Below, in pieces: positions 53,427 to 62,836 of a stretch of DNA of 64,000 nucleotides (position 1 is the first letter of the stretch; each line of letters opens with the position of its first letter). Position numbers and translations under genes: made by a program. The stretch comes from Methanogenium organophilum. Lineage in GTDB: Archaea > Halobacteriota > Methanomicrobia > Methanomicrobiales > Methanomicrobiaceae. Where the stretch lies: NCBI RefSeq assembly GCF_026684035.1, contig NZ_CP113361.1, forward strand, positions 2,294,001 to 2,358,000, in the 5' to 3' direction. Under the pieces are notes generated by a model that was given only the letters and a program-made list of their open reading frames with translations, ran no database searches and had not been told where the DNA came from.

Positions 53427-54548
53427 ATGAATGTTAACTGGCGGTCCATATCCTGGGCAAAAAATTCATTTGCAGCACTCAGCGCAGCGTGTGAACGTTT
53501 TGGCATTACTCTGAATGAGGTGGATTCACCGGAATGTGACATCACCTGTTATAGTCTGAATTCTGTAAATGAACCGCATTTCAGAGAAGAAATCTCTAAT
53601 GCAGAATGTATTACAATTGTTGGCGGACCGCATCCATCTGCCTGCTGGAAAGAAGTGAGCAGATATGCAGATTATGTGGTGATTGGTGAAGGAGAATATA
53701 CCCTTCCTGCTCTCATCAGGATGATTGAGGAAGGGAGCAGTAGCCTTCCGGCAGGTGTGGCGACAAAGGATCATGCCCTGATGCCGGATACCTGTGTGTT
53801 TCTCCCTGCATATCCTCCGTTTACAACAGTCCGGGGCTATATAGAGATCACCCGCGGGTGTCCGTTTGGGTGTGGCTACTGCCAGACGCCGCGACTTTTT
53901 GGCAGGCATATGCGTCACCGCAGGATTGATGACATTGAGCGTGCTTCCCGTGTATATCGTGATGTCCGGTTTGTCACGCCGAATGCCCTTGCATACGGAT
54001 CTGATGGAATCCATCTGCGGCTTGATAAGGTTGAAGCACTGTTGCGAGCGCTTACCGGAAGACGGATTTATTTTGGAACCTTTCCCAGTGAAGTGCGGCC
54101 GGAATGTGTCTCTCATGAATCGCTGGATTTGATTGAACGCTATTGTGCAAACCGGAAAGTGCATTTTGGAGCGCAATCCGGCAGCAATCGTGTGTTACAG
54201 ATGCTCCGGCGTGGACACAGTGCCGAGGATGTAATGCGGGCATATGACCTCTGCCGTGAGCATGGGATTATCCCAATCGTGGATTATATTGTGGGACTTC
54301 CCGGCGAATCGGATGAAGAGCAGCGACAATCGGTGAAACAGATGAAAGAGATCATCCGGTATGGCATCGTGCATGTCCATCATTTCACTCCGCTTCCGGG
54401 GACGCCCCTCGCCGGCATGTCGGCACGCTCTGTCCTCGCGGATGTACAGCGGGACCTCGGAAGGATGGCGAAAAGTGGCAAAGCAACCGGTTCATGGATT
54501 GATGCTGAGGTAAGGTTTTTTAGGGATGATGAAGACCAGTTACCATGA
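53427..54548 (+). CDS. Radical SAM protein with B12-binding-like N-terminus
   Basis: A 373-residue protein: an N-terminal cobalamin-binding-like Rossmann domain (ITIVGGPHPSACWKEVSRYADYVVIGEGEYTLP) and a radical SAM core with EITRGCPFGCGYCQTPRLFG, plus the VDYIVGLPGESDEEQ segment. Comparable to the archaeal MJ1487-type (TIGR04013-like) family. Located 12 bases after the SPASM protein and overlapping the phosphoesterase gene, so three genes form an operon. Reaction unknown. Confidence 0.85.
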   Translation: MNVNWRSISWAKNSFAALSAACERFGITLNEVDSPECDITCYSLNSVNEPHFREEISNAECITIVGGPHPSACWKEVSRYADYVVIGEGEYTLPALIRMIEEGSSSLPAGVATKDHALMPDTCVFLPAYPPFTTVRGYIEITRGCPFGCGYCQTPRLFGRHMRHRRIDDIERASRVYRDVRFVTPNALAYGSDGIHLRLDKVEALLRALTGRRIYFGTFPSEVRPECVSHESLDLIERYCANRKVHFGAQSGSNRVLQMLRRGHSAEDVMRAYDLCREHGIIPIVDYIVGLPGESDEEQRQSVKQMKEIIRYGIVHVHHFTPLPGTPLAGMSARSVLADVQRDLGRMAKSGKATGSWIDAEVRFFRDDEDQLP

Positions 54549-55189
54549 TGAAAATCCTTCTTCTGACAGATATCCATGGGCGGTATGACATTATTGCCGA
54601 TTTCATGGAACTTGCTCCGGATGTGGTGGTCATTGCCGGAGACATTACGGACTGTGGGGATCCGCAGGAAGCAAATGAGGTGTTTCGGCAGATCGATGTT
54701 CCGTGTCTTGCGATTCCCGGAAATTGTGATGCCCGGCAGATCCTGGACGTAATTGAGCATTCAGATGCGGTAAACCTGCATGGGACTTCTCTTGAAATCG
54801 GGCCGGTTACATTCACCGGTATCGGTGGTTCGAATCCAACGCCGTTTGATACCCCGTTTGAACTCTCTGAGGAAGAACTGGATGAATTGCTTGTGAAAGC
54901 AATGGAGAGGGCACGACCAAATGTGCATAACATTCTCGTGAGTCATGCACCTCCCTACTGTACCCTGGATGATATCGGAAATGCCAATGTCGGGTGCAAA
55001 TGTTTCCGCGAACAGCTAAAAAATTTTGATCTGGTATGTTGCGGGCACATACACGATCATACCGGCGTTGTCGCCGTCGATGATACGAAGGTTGTGAACC
55101 CCGGCCCTGCATCAGAGGGAAAGTGTGCGCTTATCACACTGGGCGATGACCCAAAAGAGATTGACGTGGAATTTGTCACTCTTTCATAA
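54545..55189 (+). CDS. Metallophosphoesterase
   Basis: A 214-residue calcineurin-like phosphoesterase with the metal-binding motifs LLTDIHGRYD, VVIAGDITDCGD, GNCD, VSHAPPYC and CCGHIHDHTG. It starts with ATGATG overlapping the radical SAM gene. Its substrate is unknown; these archaeal enzymes act on phosphodiesters or nucleotides. Converges with the CYTH gene, overlapping by 14 bases. Confidence 0.9.
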   Translation: MMKILLLTDIHGRYDIIADFMELAPDVVVIAGDITDCGDPQEANEVFRQIDVPCLAIPGNCDARQILDVIEHSDAVNLHGTSLEIGPVTFTGIGGSNPTPFDTPFELSEEELDELLVKAMERARPNVHNILVSHAPPYCTLDDIGNANVGCKCFREQLKNFDLVCCGHIHDHTGVVAVDDTKVVNPGPASEGKCALITLGDDPKEIDVEFVTLS

Positions 55190-55712
55190 GCAATAGTTCG
55201 AGGTAGGACTCCGGGATGTGGTCCCCGGAAATATTCAGTTCTTTTTTCACGGATTCAATTGTTGTATTTGCTGCTGAGACATCTTTCTCGGTCAACACTT
55301 CGATTTCGACATAGGTACCCAATCCCTCAACATGATCAAGAGCAATGGTTGTGCCGCCATATGTGTATTCCTCACGTTCTTTTTTCACGATTGCACTGGC
55401 ATTGAACCCGGTTGCGGTCAGGAGACGAATGGCATCCTCCGCAGATGCGACAGAGACCGTAATCTCTGTTCGTGCCTTTGCCCCGCTCTTCTGCTGTTTC
55501 GGACCTTTGTAGGTGATCTCGACACCTGCATTTGTTTCACGAACACGGAGCGCCTCGTCAGTCTCGGCATAATCACAATGAGGGGCATTCAGATACGTGT
55601 CGCGCTGGAATGAACCGCCCAGATACGATGCACCCAGGGAGCGCAGGCGTTCTGCTATTTCCGGGATATTTGGTACCGCAATTTTGGTCTCTACTTCGAT
55701 TACAGAGCTCAT
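55176..55712 (-). CDS. Class IV adenylate cyclase-like CYTH domain protein
   Basis: A 178-residue CYTH protein with the N-terminal VIEVETKI (ExExK) signature, basic residues RVRETNAGVEITYKGPK and the tunnel-lining pattern ending GLGTYVEIEV. The family binds triphosphates (thiamine triphosphatase, CyaB adenylate cyclase, inorganic polyphosphatases); archaeal activity is mostly unassigned. Divergent from the FKBP gene. Confidence 0.88.
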   Translation of the reverse strand: MSSVIEVETKIAVPNIPEIAERLRSLGASYLGGSFQRDTYLNAPHCDYAETDEALRVRETNAGVEITYKGPKQQKSGAKARTEITVSVASAEDAIRLLTATGFNASAIVKKEREEYTYGGTTIALDHVEGLGTYVEIEVLTEKDVSAANTTIESVKKELNISGDHIPESYLELLLMKE

Positions 55713-55756
55713 TATTTTAAGTAGGCACGCCGTATAAATATAGACAGGTGAAAGGA

Positions 55757-56506
55757 ATGGCAGTTAATGAAGGAAGTTTTATTAAACTGAGATTTACCGG
55801 CTTATCAGATGGTGAAGTATTTGACACCACTGAAGAGGACAAAGCTAAAGATGCAGGTATTTTCAATGAACAGAAAGCATATGAGCCAATTGTTGTACGC
55901 CTTGGCGGAATGCACATCATTCCCGGACTCGATGAGGCATTAATCGGCAAAGAGGTTGGCGAGAAGGGAACCGTTGAAATTCCTCCCGAAAAAGCATACG
56001 GACCTCATGATGAATCATTAGTGAAGTCTGCTCCGGTGAAAAACTTTGCTGAAAAACCTCAGGTAGGTATGAGAATATCGTCTGAGGGTCAGGAAGGTGT
56101 CATTGTAAATGTCGTCGGGAAACGGGCTGTTGTTGATTTCAACCACGTACTTGCAGGCAAGACTCTTACCTACGAATACGAGATTGAAGCTGTTGTTGAG
56201 GACCCTGCAGAGCAGGTGAAGGGGCTTATCAATCTCTATAGCGGGAAAGATATGGATCTCGAAATTACCGACGGCGTGCTCACCATTCTTCTTCCTCCCG
56301 GCATCAATTATGACAAGCGGTGGGGAATGGCACGCGGCATTCTTATCCACCAGGTCTTTGAGTTCATCAGTGGTATCGATGAAGTTATCCTGAAAGAATC
56401 ATACAAGCGTCCTGCTATGCCTGAAGACGTTGAAGAAATTGAAGAACCTGAAGAAATTGAAGAAGCAGATGAACCTTCAGCAGCTGAAGAGTCATCTGAA
56501 GAATAA
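55757..56506 (+). CDS. FKBP-type peptidyl-prolyl isomerase
   Basis: A 249-residue archaeal FKBP. The isomerase core has FIKLRFTGLSDGEVFDTTEED, GGMHIIPGLDEALIGKEVGE and EIPPEKAYGPHDE, with the SlyD-like insert (PQVGMRIS, VDFNHVLAGKTLTYE). The extra ~100-residue C-terminal domain is common in larger archaeal FKBPs, ending in an acidic EE-rich tail. AGGTGA lies 6 bases before ATG 55757, preferred over GTG 55748. Confidence 0.92.
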   Translation: MAVNEGSFIKLRFTGLSDGEVFDTTEEDKAKDAGIFNEQKAYEPIVVRLGGMHIIPGLDEALIGKEVGEKGTVEIPPEKAYGPHDESLVKSAPVKNFAEKPQVGMRISSEGQEGVIVNVVGKRAVVDFNHVLAGKTLTYEYEIEAVVEDPAEQVKGLINLYSGKDMDLEITDGVLTILLPPGINYDKRWGMARGILIHQVFEFISGIDEVILKESYKRPAMPEDVEEIEEPEEIEEADEPSAAEESSEE

Positions 56507-56511
56507 TTTTT

Positions 56512-57537
56512 TTATTGTATGGGGAAACGCAGAATTGCGGCAATTCCCCCAATCGCTGCAAGTTGTTTTCCCGGTTCAAATTCTGAGGAGAATACGGTTA
56601 TTTTTGCACGCATCGTATCAGCCGATTCAAGAAGGCTGTTTATATTTTCTTCACATACTATGGTGTCGATGACAAGAATATCTGACACAGCACCATACTG
56701 AACTGCTGCTGCCACTTCATCGTATCCATATGCCGCAGGGCCGGAACCTCCCATTCTCCTGAGCAGTTCTTCAATAAGCGTGACCTCCCGTCCCAACTGG
56801 AGGTCCTGAGTTATCCGTTCCAGAATGCCCTGCCCGATTACTTCCTGCACAGCGCCGCGTCCCGTCCTGCGTGTTTCAGCTGCGAGCATGCGATCTGCCA
56901 TGTCTGAGTCTGTTCTGCGTACATAAAGCAGAAAATCGTCTTTTACAAAACCGGGCCCTGCGACGACAACAGATCCGGTGACCGCAGAGAGTGAATGATA
57001 GATTTCTTCAAAAAAATAGTGTTTGGTATCCACACCTTCACGCTTTCCGCCTCCTGACGTGATTGTCAAAACATGCTCCGGTCCATACTGGCGGATACGG
57101 TATATCTGGGCTTCACCTTCTTCAATGGCAATAATATGCGCAATCCCTGTTGCCGAGACCGTGACTGCCCGTTCTATTCTCTCGAGTTCAACAGATGTCC
57201 ATCGTTTTATTACAGAAATTTCCCGGGCTGTTTCGAGATTGATGGTATGATAAAACCCGGTATCCGGCCCGTGTTCGATAACACCGGATATTCTCAGTCT
57301 GGCGGTGTCCGGGTGGAATTCAGTCTTCTCCACACGAATTCCCAGTCTCACTGGCTTTTTCTCGGCCTTTTCCGGCCGGGTTTTATCTGTCTGGGAATCC
57401 ATGCTCCTGAAGGTATCGGCAAAGATGAGATCGCCCGTTCTGATGAGGTGGTTTATGTGCCAGAGATCATCAACTGTTTCCGGAAACAGCCGTATTTCAC
57501 CCTCTGAATGTTTCAGGGTATCATATTCTGCTTTCAT
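56512..57537 (-). CDS. pelA: Pelota (Dom34) mRNA surveillance factor
   Basis: Archaeal Pelota, an eRF1-like protein that opens stalled ribosomes together with aEF1A and ABCE1. The 341-residue protein starts MKAEYDTLKHSEGEIRLFPE (N-terminal Sm-like domain), contains VVVAGPGFVKDDFLLYVR in the central domain and the C-terminal EINSLLESAD region; it has no GGQ motif, as expected. It overlaps the NFACT gene by ATGA and is co-transcribed. Confidence 0.93.
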   Translation of the reverse strand: MKAEYDTLKHSEGEIRLFPETVDDLWHINHLIRTGDLIFADTFRSMDSQTDKTRPEKAEKKPVRLGIRVEKTEFHPDTARLRISGVIEHGPDTGFYHTINLETAREISVIKRWTSVELERIERAVTVSATGIAHIIAIEEGEAQIYRIRQYGPEHVLTITSGGGKREGVDTKHYFFEEIYHSLSAVTGSVVVAGPGFVKDDFLLYVRRTDSDMADRMLAAETRRTGRGAVQEVIGQGILERITQDLQLGREVTLIEELLRRMGGSGPAAYGYDEVAAAVQYGAVSDILVIDTIVCEENINSLLESADTMRAKITVFSSEFEPGKQLAAIGGIAAILRFPIQ

Positions 57538-59417
57538 AACTCTTCTGTAATGTCAGATCCGCCTGGTGGAACAAATGCGGCAACACTTTCTGAATTCAGG
57601 ATGTTTTTCACTGATTTCCATCCCTCTCCGTATTTTTCCCGGAGGATTCTGAGTATTTTTTTGGCCGCATCGTTTGGCTCATACTGTCCCGGGCGAAGGA
57701 TAACATAATGTTCTGCCCTGCTTTTCACCGCGTCAATCGGACCTCCGATCACGCCCATCTCCGGAGTTGTCTGCAGACCGATTGCAACCCCCAGGGGTAC
57801 GTTGTGGAAATATGTCCGTTCTCCTCTTATCACAAAAGAACCCCGTGCGACATATTCTCCGGTTTCCGGGGTCTTGCTTACCTGATTTGGGGCTGCGGCA
57901 TAGACGTCTGCCGTCATATGGCCGCTCTTCCAGGCATTGGAATAGGATGCGGCAAACTGGGCAACTTCATCTGTTTTCTTCGTTGCTCCCTTTACAATGA
58001 TGACACTGCCGCCGTGCACATCTGCATGGACAAAAGTGTCACCTCCCTGAAGATATTTCTTCACAATCTCTTCATTGGTACCGGCGTCCTTTCCGCCAAC
58101 CATCAGAACGCCGTCAGAGGTGTAGCACCAGCGGAAGCGGTGATACCATTTCTTCTTTCTTGCCGGGATGGTGATCTTCTGCTTTTTTGGAACAATCTGC
58201 ATGCGCTCCATTGCGGCAAATGCGCCTTTTCGTTTCTTTTTGAATTTTTTTGCCATTTCGTAATAGCGATTCGCGTTGACTTCAATGCTGTCTTCTACAA
58301 AAAGTTTGACTACCTTTCCCTCAATATCAAGGTCAATGGCACTCTCCGCAGGGTAAATCGCCTTTATTGCAGCAGCTGACGGGCTGTCACTTGTTCTGAG
58401 TATTTTTTCTATCTCCTGCCAGGATGAAGTGCTACGTGCCTTTCTGAGCGCTGCAAGGACATCATCAATGAACGTATAATGCGTGTAGAGCGTCTCGACA
58501 ATTGCTTCATACCTCTCGATTTTCTTTTCGAAGGATGCAATAGCGTCCAGTTGTCGTTTTCGGATGTTCTCTTCCCGGGTAAGTTTGGGTTTCGGTGGGG
58601 TGGTCAGCTCCTTACCGCGGGGATAATACTGGTCAAGGGCCTCATGAAATGACGTGAATGTCTGATCCGCGGTTTCATTTCCAAGGAGGAAAGGCCAGCA
58701 CCCTGATGAGGTAATACAGGGACTGCGTTCTTCTTCTGTTTTTTTCAGCACCTGTGAATACGCCGCAAACAGTTGGGCGGCGGGAGCGGTAACAGCCGGT
58801 TCGGATTTGCTGACACCAGCCATACTGCACACTTCCTCTGCAAATTTGCCACCGAGGAGCATCCGCGTAGCAAGCGTTCTGACCGTGTCAGCGTCTGATT
58901 CATGAAGTATTGACGCAACTTCTTCAACAGACGAGGGTGCGGAATGTGATGCAAGCGTGTACACAGCACCGGCAGTAACTTCCCGATCTTTAAACCGGTG
59001 TTTCCGGAGAGGCTGAATGATCGTATATTCCCCGTCTGTGAGGATGATATTGCCTTCGTCAAAGAGTTCAACAATCAGGTGAAACCGGTTATCGCTTTTT
59101 CCGATCTCAATATCAATAACCCGTTCAATGCCTGGCTGTGATATTCCCAGAATCCTTCCGCCGATGCAATATTTCCGGAGGAACATAGAATATCCTGATG
59201 GATTTGGCGTCGCTGCAGGGAGAGAAAATGTAAAATGCATCCGTTTTCCAATTTCAATTATCAGCGAAAACTTCTGCTTCTCTTTGCCATTAAGACGAAT
59301 TCCAAACAGCCCTGTATCATATTGGTAGGTTTTCCCTATCCACAAAGGAAGGGACCCCCGGGCTTCAGATACCATTGCATGAATATCAAGCCCACTCATT
59401 CCCTTTAAATTCGCCAT
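57534..59417 (-). CDS. rqcH: NFACT family protein, RqcH/NEMF homolog
   Basis: A 627-residue ribosome-quality-control protein. N-terminal NFACT-N domain (MSGLDIHAMVSEARGSLPLW), coiled coils in the middle (ERYEAIVETLYTHYTFIDDVL) and the NFACT-R/DUF814 domain with MVGGKDAGTNEEIVKKYLQG and DVHGGSVIIVKG near residue 450-490. Homologs bind 50S-peptidyl-tRNA complexes after ribosome splitting. Adjacent to Pelota with a 4-base overlap, giving a ribosome-rescue operon. Confidence 0.92.
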   Translation of the reverse strand: MANLKGMSGLDIHAMVSEARGSLPLWIGKTYQYDTGLFGIRLNGKEKQKFSLIIEIGKRMHFTFSLPAATPNPSGYSMFLRKYCIGGRILGISQPGIERVIDIEIGKSDNRFHLIVELFDEGNIILTDGEYTIIQPLRKHRFKDREVTAGAVYTLASHSAPSSVEEVASILHESDADTVRTLATRMLLGGKFAEEVCSMAGVSKSEPAVTAPAAQLFAAYSQVLKKTEEERSPCITSSGCWPFLLGNETADQTFTSFHEALDQYYPRGKELTTPPKPKLTREENIRKRQLDAIASFEKKIERYEAIVETLYTHYTFIDDVLAALRKARSTSSWQEIEKILRTSDSPSAAAIKAIYPAESAIDLDIEGKVVKLFVEDSIEVNANRYYEMAKKFKKKRKGAFAAMERMQIVPKKQKITIPARKKKWYHRFRWCYTSDGVLMVGGKDAGTNEEIVKKYLQGGDTFVHADVHGGSVIIVKGATKKTDEVAQFAASYSNAWKSGHMTADVYAAAPNQVSKTPETGEYVARGSFVIRGERTYFHNVPLGVAIGLQTTPEMGVIGGPIDAVKSRAEHYVILRPGQYEPNDAAKKILRILREKYGEGWKSVKNILNSESVAAFVPPGGSDITEEL

Positions 59418-59455
59418 TTATACCAAATTACATATTGTTCTACGACAAAATTATA

Positions 59456-59809
59456 ATGACTGGTGTCAGGATGACTGAAGAAAACGTATCCAACGGAACT
59501 GAGGCAATAATTGTCAAGTCCGGAGATCAAAAGAGAAAAGAGCATAATGAACGGATTTACCGTACCGGTATTGCGAGCATTATGGGAATTGTTGCAGGTG
59601 TTCTCTCATATCTCTTAATCCAGAATGAGACTCAGGGTGTAATCGGGTTTCTTCTTCTCCTTGGTGCAATGGTATTCCAGAAACATATATTCATGCTCAT
59701 GAAGATTGATGTATCCGGGCTGGGAGGAAAAGACTGGTTCTACCAGAGCTTTATGGCCTTTGCTTTCTGGTTCATTTCCTGGACTATTCTCCTGACAATC
59801 CCCTTCTAA
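59456..59809 (+). CDS. EMC6-like membrane protein
   Basis: A 117-residue membrane protein (or from ATG 59471, MTEENVSN) with a polar N-terminus and three hydrophobic helices (about 48-65, 68-85, 98-115). The order NERIYRTGIASIMGIVAGV and DWFYQSFMAFAFWFISW matches archaeal EMC6-like proteins, proposed relatives of the eukaryotic membrane protein complex subunit. It is 14 bases upstream of ABCE1, so co-transcription is likely. Confidence 0.75.
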   Translation: MTGVRMTEENVSNGTEAIIVKSGDQKRKEHNERIYRTGIASIMGIVAGVLSYLLIQNETQGVIGFLLLLGAMVFQKHIFMLMKIDVSGLGGKDWFYQSFMAFAFWFISWTILLTIPF

Positions 59810-59823
59810 ATTTGTGATATACT

Positions 59824-61599
59824 ATGCGTATTGCTGTTGTTCATCGTGATCGGTGCCACCCGATAAAATGTGGCACTGAATGTATTTTGTATTGTCCGCG
59901 AGTCCGAACCGGTGATGAAACGATTGTTATCGGAGAGGACGGAAAAGCGGTTATATCTGAAGAACTCTGTGTGGGGTGTGGTATCTGTGTCAAGAAGTGC
60001 CCGTTTGAGGCGCTTGATATTGTCACCCTGCCGGAAGAACTTGACAATCCCACCCATCGATATGGGACAAATGGGTTTGCGTTATATGGACTGCCTATTC
60101 CTGTCGAAGGAAAAGTAACGGGAATTCTTGGAGCCAATGGTATCGGAAAAAGTACAGCTGTGAAGATTCTCTGCGGACAGCTCGTGCCGAATGTGGGTAA
60201 CCCGTCGGGTGAATCAGACTGGGATGAAATATTAAAGCAGTACACAGGAACCGAATTATATGACTATCTCCAGCAGGTCTCGAAATCATCGGTTAAACCG
60301 GCACTGAAACCCCAATACATTGATTACATACCAAAAGTGTTCAAAGGGACGGTGTCTGAACTTCTGACGTCAACGGATGAACGGGGGATGCTTGATCATT
60401 ATATCCGTGAACTTCGCCTGGAATCCATTCTGGACCGTCCGATTGGAAACCTGAGTGGCGGCGAACTGCAGCGGATTGCTATTGCTGCCTGCCTGTCACG
60501 CGAAGCAGATTTTTATTTCCTTGACGAAATCACGCCATTCCTCGATATTTATCAGCGAATGACCGCCGCAAAACTGATCCGGGAACTTGCAGAGACTCAT
60601 CCTGTGGTAATTGTTGAGCACGACCTTGCTATTCTTGATATGCTCGCAGATACCGTGCACGTTGCCTACGGAAAACCCAGTGTCTTTGGTATCATCACAC
60701 GTCCAAAGGGAGTGAGAATTGGTATCAATCAGTATCTGGAGGGATTTTTACCGGAGGAAAATGTCCGGTTCAGGGATTATGCCGTCACCTTTGAGACACG
60801 GGCGCATATGCGGGATGTCGTGCGTCAAACGCTCATTGCATTCCCTGAGATGGAGAAGAAGTATGGCGATATTTTTTCCCTTACCATAGCCGCCGGAGAA
60901 ATCCGTGCAGGTGAGGTGCTGGGACTTGTCGGTGCAAACGGTATTGGAAAAAGTACATTTGCAAAACTTCTTGCCGGTGTTGAAAAACCTGATCACGGTG
61001 AGATGGACAAAGAGGTCAAAATTGCATACAAACCGCAGTATGTGAAAGGAGACTCCTCAATGTCAGTAGAATTTCTCCTGAGACAGGCATGCCGCACCTT
61101 TGATTCATCATATTATCAGCACGAAATCATCGAACCACTCTCTCTCAATCCAATTCTCCAGTCATCTGTTGACCAACTCAGTGGCGGTGAACTGCAGCGT
61201 GTTGCAATTGCCCTGTGCCTTTCTCAGGATGCTGACCTCTATATTCTGGATGAGCCAAGTGCACATCTGGATGTTGAACAAAGAGTGAAACTGGCACGTG
61301 TCCTGCGTCGGCATGCAGAAGGAAAAGAGGCGGGTATCATTGTTATTGACCATGATATTTATCTGATTGATATGATCAGTGAACGCATGCTGGTATTTGA
61401 CGGGACACCTGGTGTTACGGGTTCGGCATATGGTCCCTATGATATGAAAGATGGAATGAATCATTTCCTGAAAGAACTGGAAATTACATTCAGACGTGAT
61501 AAATCGGGACGTCCCCGCATAAACAAACCGGAATCCTATCTTGACAGAGAACAAAGGGCAAAGGGTGAATACTATTATGCAGATGTCTCCAAATCGTAA
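59824..61599 (+). CDS. ABCE1 / RLI ribosome recycling ATPase
   Basis: A 591-residue protein, complete. N-terminal iron-sulfur domain (RCHPIKCGTECILYCP, CVGCGICVKKCPFEAL), then two ABC ATPase modules: Walker A GANGIGKST twice, signatures NLSGGELQRIAIA and QLSGGELQRVAIA, Walker B motifs FYFLDEI and LYILDEPSAHLD. It splits ribosomes after termination and during rescue with Pelota. Located beside the pelota-rqcH operon in divergent orientation. Confidence 0.97.
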   Translation: MRIAVVHRDRCHPIKCGTECILYCPRVRTGDETIVIGEDGKAVISEELCVGCGICVKKCPFEALDIVTLPEELDNPTHRYGTNGFALYGLPIPVEGKVTGILGANGIGKSTAVKILCGQLVPNVGNPSGESDWDEILKQYTGTELYDYLQQVSKSSVKPALKPQYIDYIPKVFKGTVSELLTSTDERGMLDHYIRELRLESILDRPIGNLSGGELQRIAIAACLSREADFYFLDEITPFLDIYQRMTAAKLIRELAETHPVVIVEHDLAILDMLADTVHVAYGKPSVFGIITRPKGVRIGINQYLEGFLPEENVRFRDYAVTFETRAHMRDVVRQTLIAFPEMEKKYGDIFSLTIAAGEIRAGEVLGLVGANGIGKSTFAKLLAGVEKPDHGEMDKEVKIAYKPQYVKGDSSMSVEFLLRQACRTFDSSYYQHEIIEPLSLNPILQSSVDQLSGGELQRVAIALCLSQDADLYILDEPSAHLDVEQRVKLARVLRRHAEGKEAGIIVIDHDIYLIDMISERMLVFDGTPGVTGSAYGPYDMKDGMNHFLKELEITFRRDKSGRPRINKPESYLDREQRAKGEYYYADVSKS

Positions 61600-61644
61600 T
61601 GATTTATCCCTTTAAAAATAATATACTGTACCAATTGGTGAGAT

Positions 61645-62835
61645 ATGGCACGGGGTGAAAAACTCGGGGATGCAATCCGGTATGAAAAAATAGATAACCT
61701 GCGGCAGGATCTCTATTCGTATATTGGGAATAATTCCGAAAAAATAGATGCTAATCTCCCTGTTTTTTTTGCTCATATCGTATCTGCACTGGATAACGGA
61801 TTTCCTGATATTGACAATGCAACATACGATGAATTTATCGATAGTATTGCATACCGGTTGATGACGAATAGCAAACAGGGAAATTCGACGCAGTATATTG
61901 AACGGATTATTAAAACTGCTATTCGTTCCAAACGCTCTTCGGGAAAGGCATCTCTCAGAATTCTTGGCGGGTTGCAGCTTCTTTCGTCTGGACATTTCCA
62001 GGATGCGATTACCTATTTTGCTGATTATTGGAAACATGATGCCAGAATCGGTTTTTATATCGCATATTGCTATTATTCTGCTTCAAAATCCCGGATAGGG
62101 GCCGAGAATTCAGAATCATCACGAAATAAACAGGAAACAGAACTTGCAGCCCGTGAACAGTTACTTGAGATGATACGGGTTCGTCCCCCTCTCTACCGTC
62201 TGAAACCACTTGACCTGTCTCGCGATGAAACCGTGGACAACGCATTTTGGTTTATGATAAAGATGTCGCTCTGGTGGTTCCCAAATGAAAAATGGTTCAT
62301 TCAGATTGGTTTGGAAAAGGCAAAACGCGATAATTTTGAGGCAAAACGTGTTGAACTTCTCAATATTGCAACAGTAAAATTTTTCAACGATCTTGATTTT
62401 CTCCGCGAATCATTTGATTTCCGACTGGAACAGGGTGATGGCGTAGGAGCAAATGGCATCGTAAAACAGATGATACAGCAATATCCCGAAAGTCTTGAGC
62501 CAATTTATTATGGGTTGAAACTTTCTCTCATTGCAACAGGAAAATCATCATACACCCATTATCGTTCTATAGCATCGGAAAAAGGAATGCCTGTTTACCT
62601 GATCCAGATTCTGGACTGGGCTTTTTATGTGTTAAAGGATCAGGAAAAGGAATCAAATATGCAGTTTAAGGAATTATCACGCCGGTTCAAGTCGTTATCC
62701 TACTATCTTATTCCGTTAGAGTATCTCGTACAGATAATATTTTCCGGAAATACGGAAGAGTCGAAACGGGCGCGTTTGATTTTCATTGATTCACTCGACA
62801 TGTATGCAAAAAAAGTCCTGAAGGTTCACACGTAG
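61645..62835 (+). CDS. Hypothetical alpha-helical repeat protein
   Basis: A 396-residue soluble protein, mostly helical, with spaced TPR-like segments (LGGLQLLSSGHFQDAITYFA, DWAFYVLKDQEKESNMQFKEL). No signal or membrane helix. Starts 45 bases after ABCE1 on the same strand with a TTGGTGAGAT site before ATG 61645. No named family; interaction scaffold is the natural guess. Confidence 0.7.
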   Translation: MARGEKLGDAIRYEKIDNLRQDLYSYIGNNSEKIDANLPVFFAHIVSALDNGFPDIDNATYDEFIDSIAYRLMTNSKQGNSTQYIERIIKTAIRSKRSSGKASLRILGGLQLLSSGHFQDAITYFADYWKHDARIGFYIAYCYYSASKSRIGAENSESSRNKQETELAAREQLLEMIRVRPPLYRLKPLDLSRDETVDNAFWFMIKMSLWWFPNEKWFIQIGLEKAKRDNFEAKRVELLNIATVKFFNDLDFLRESFDFRLEQGDGVGANGIVKQMIQQYPESLEPIYYGLKLSLIATGKSSYTHYRSIASEKGMPVYLIQILDWAFYVLKDQEKESNMQFKELSRRFKSLSYYLIPLEYLVQIIFSGNTEESKRARLIFIDSLDMYAKKVLKVHT

Positions 62836-62836
62836 A

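Noticed and set aside
54828-54842. tRNA T-loop-like GGTTCGAATCC
   Set aside because: It lies in frame within the metallophosphoesterase (GGSNPTP) with no cloverleaf around it.
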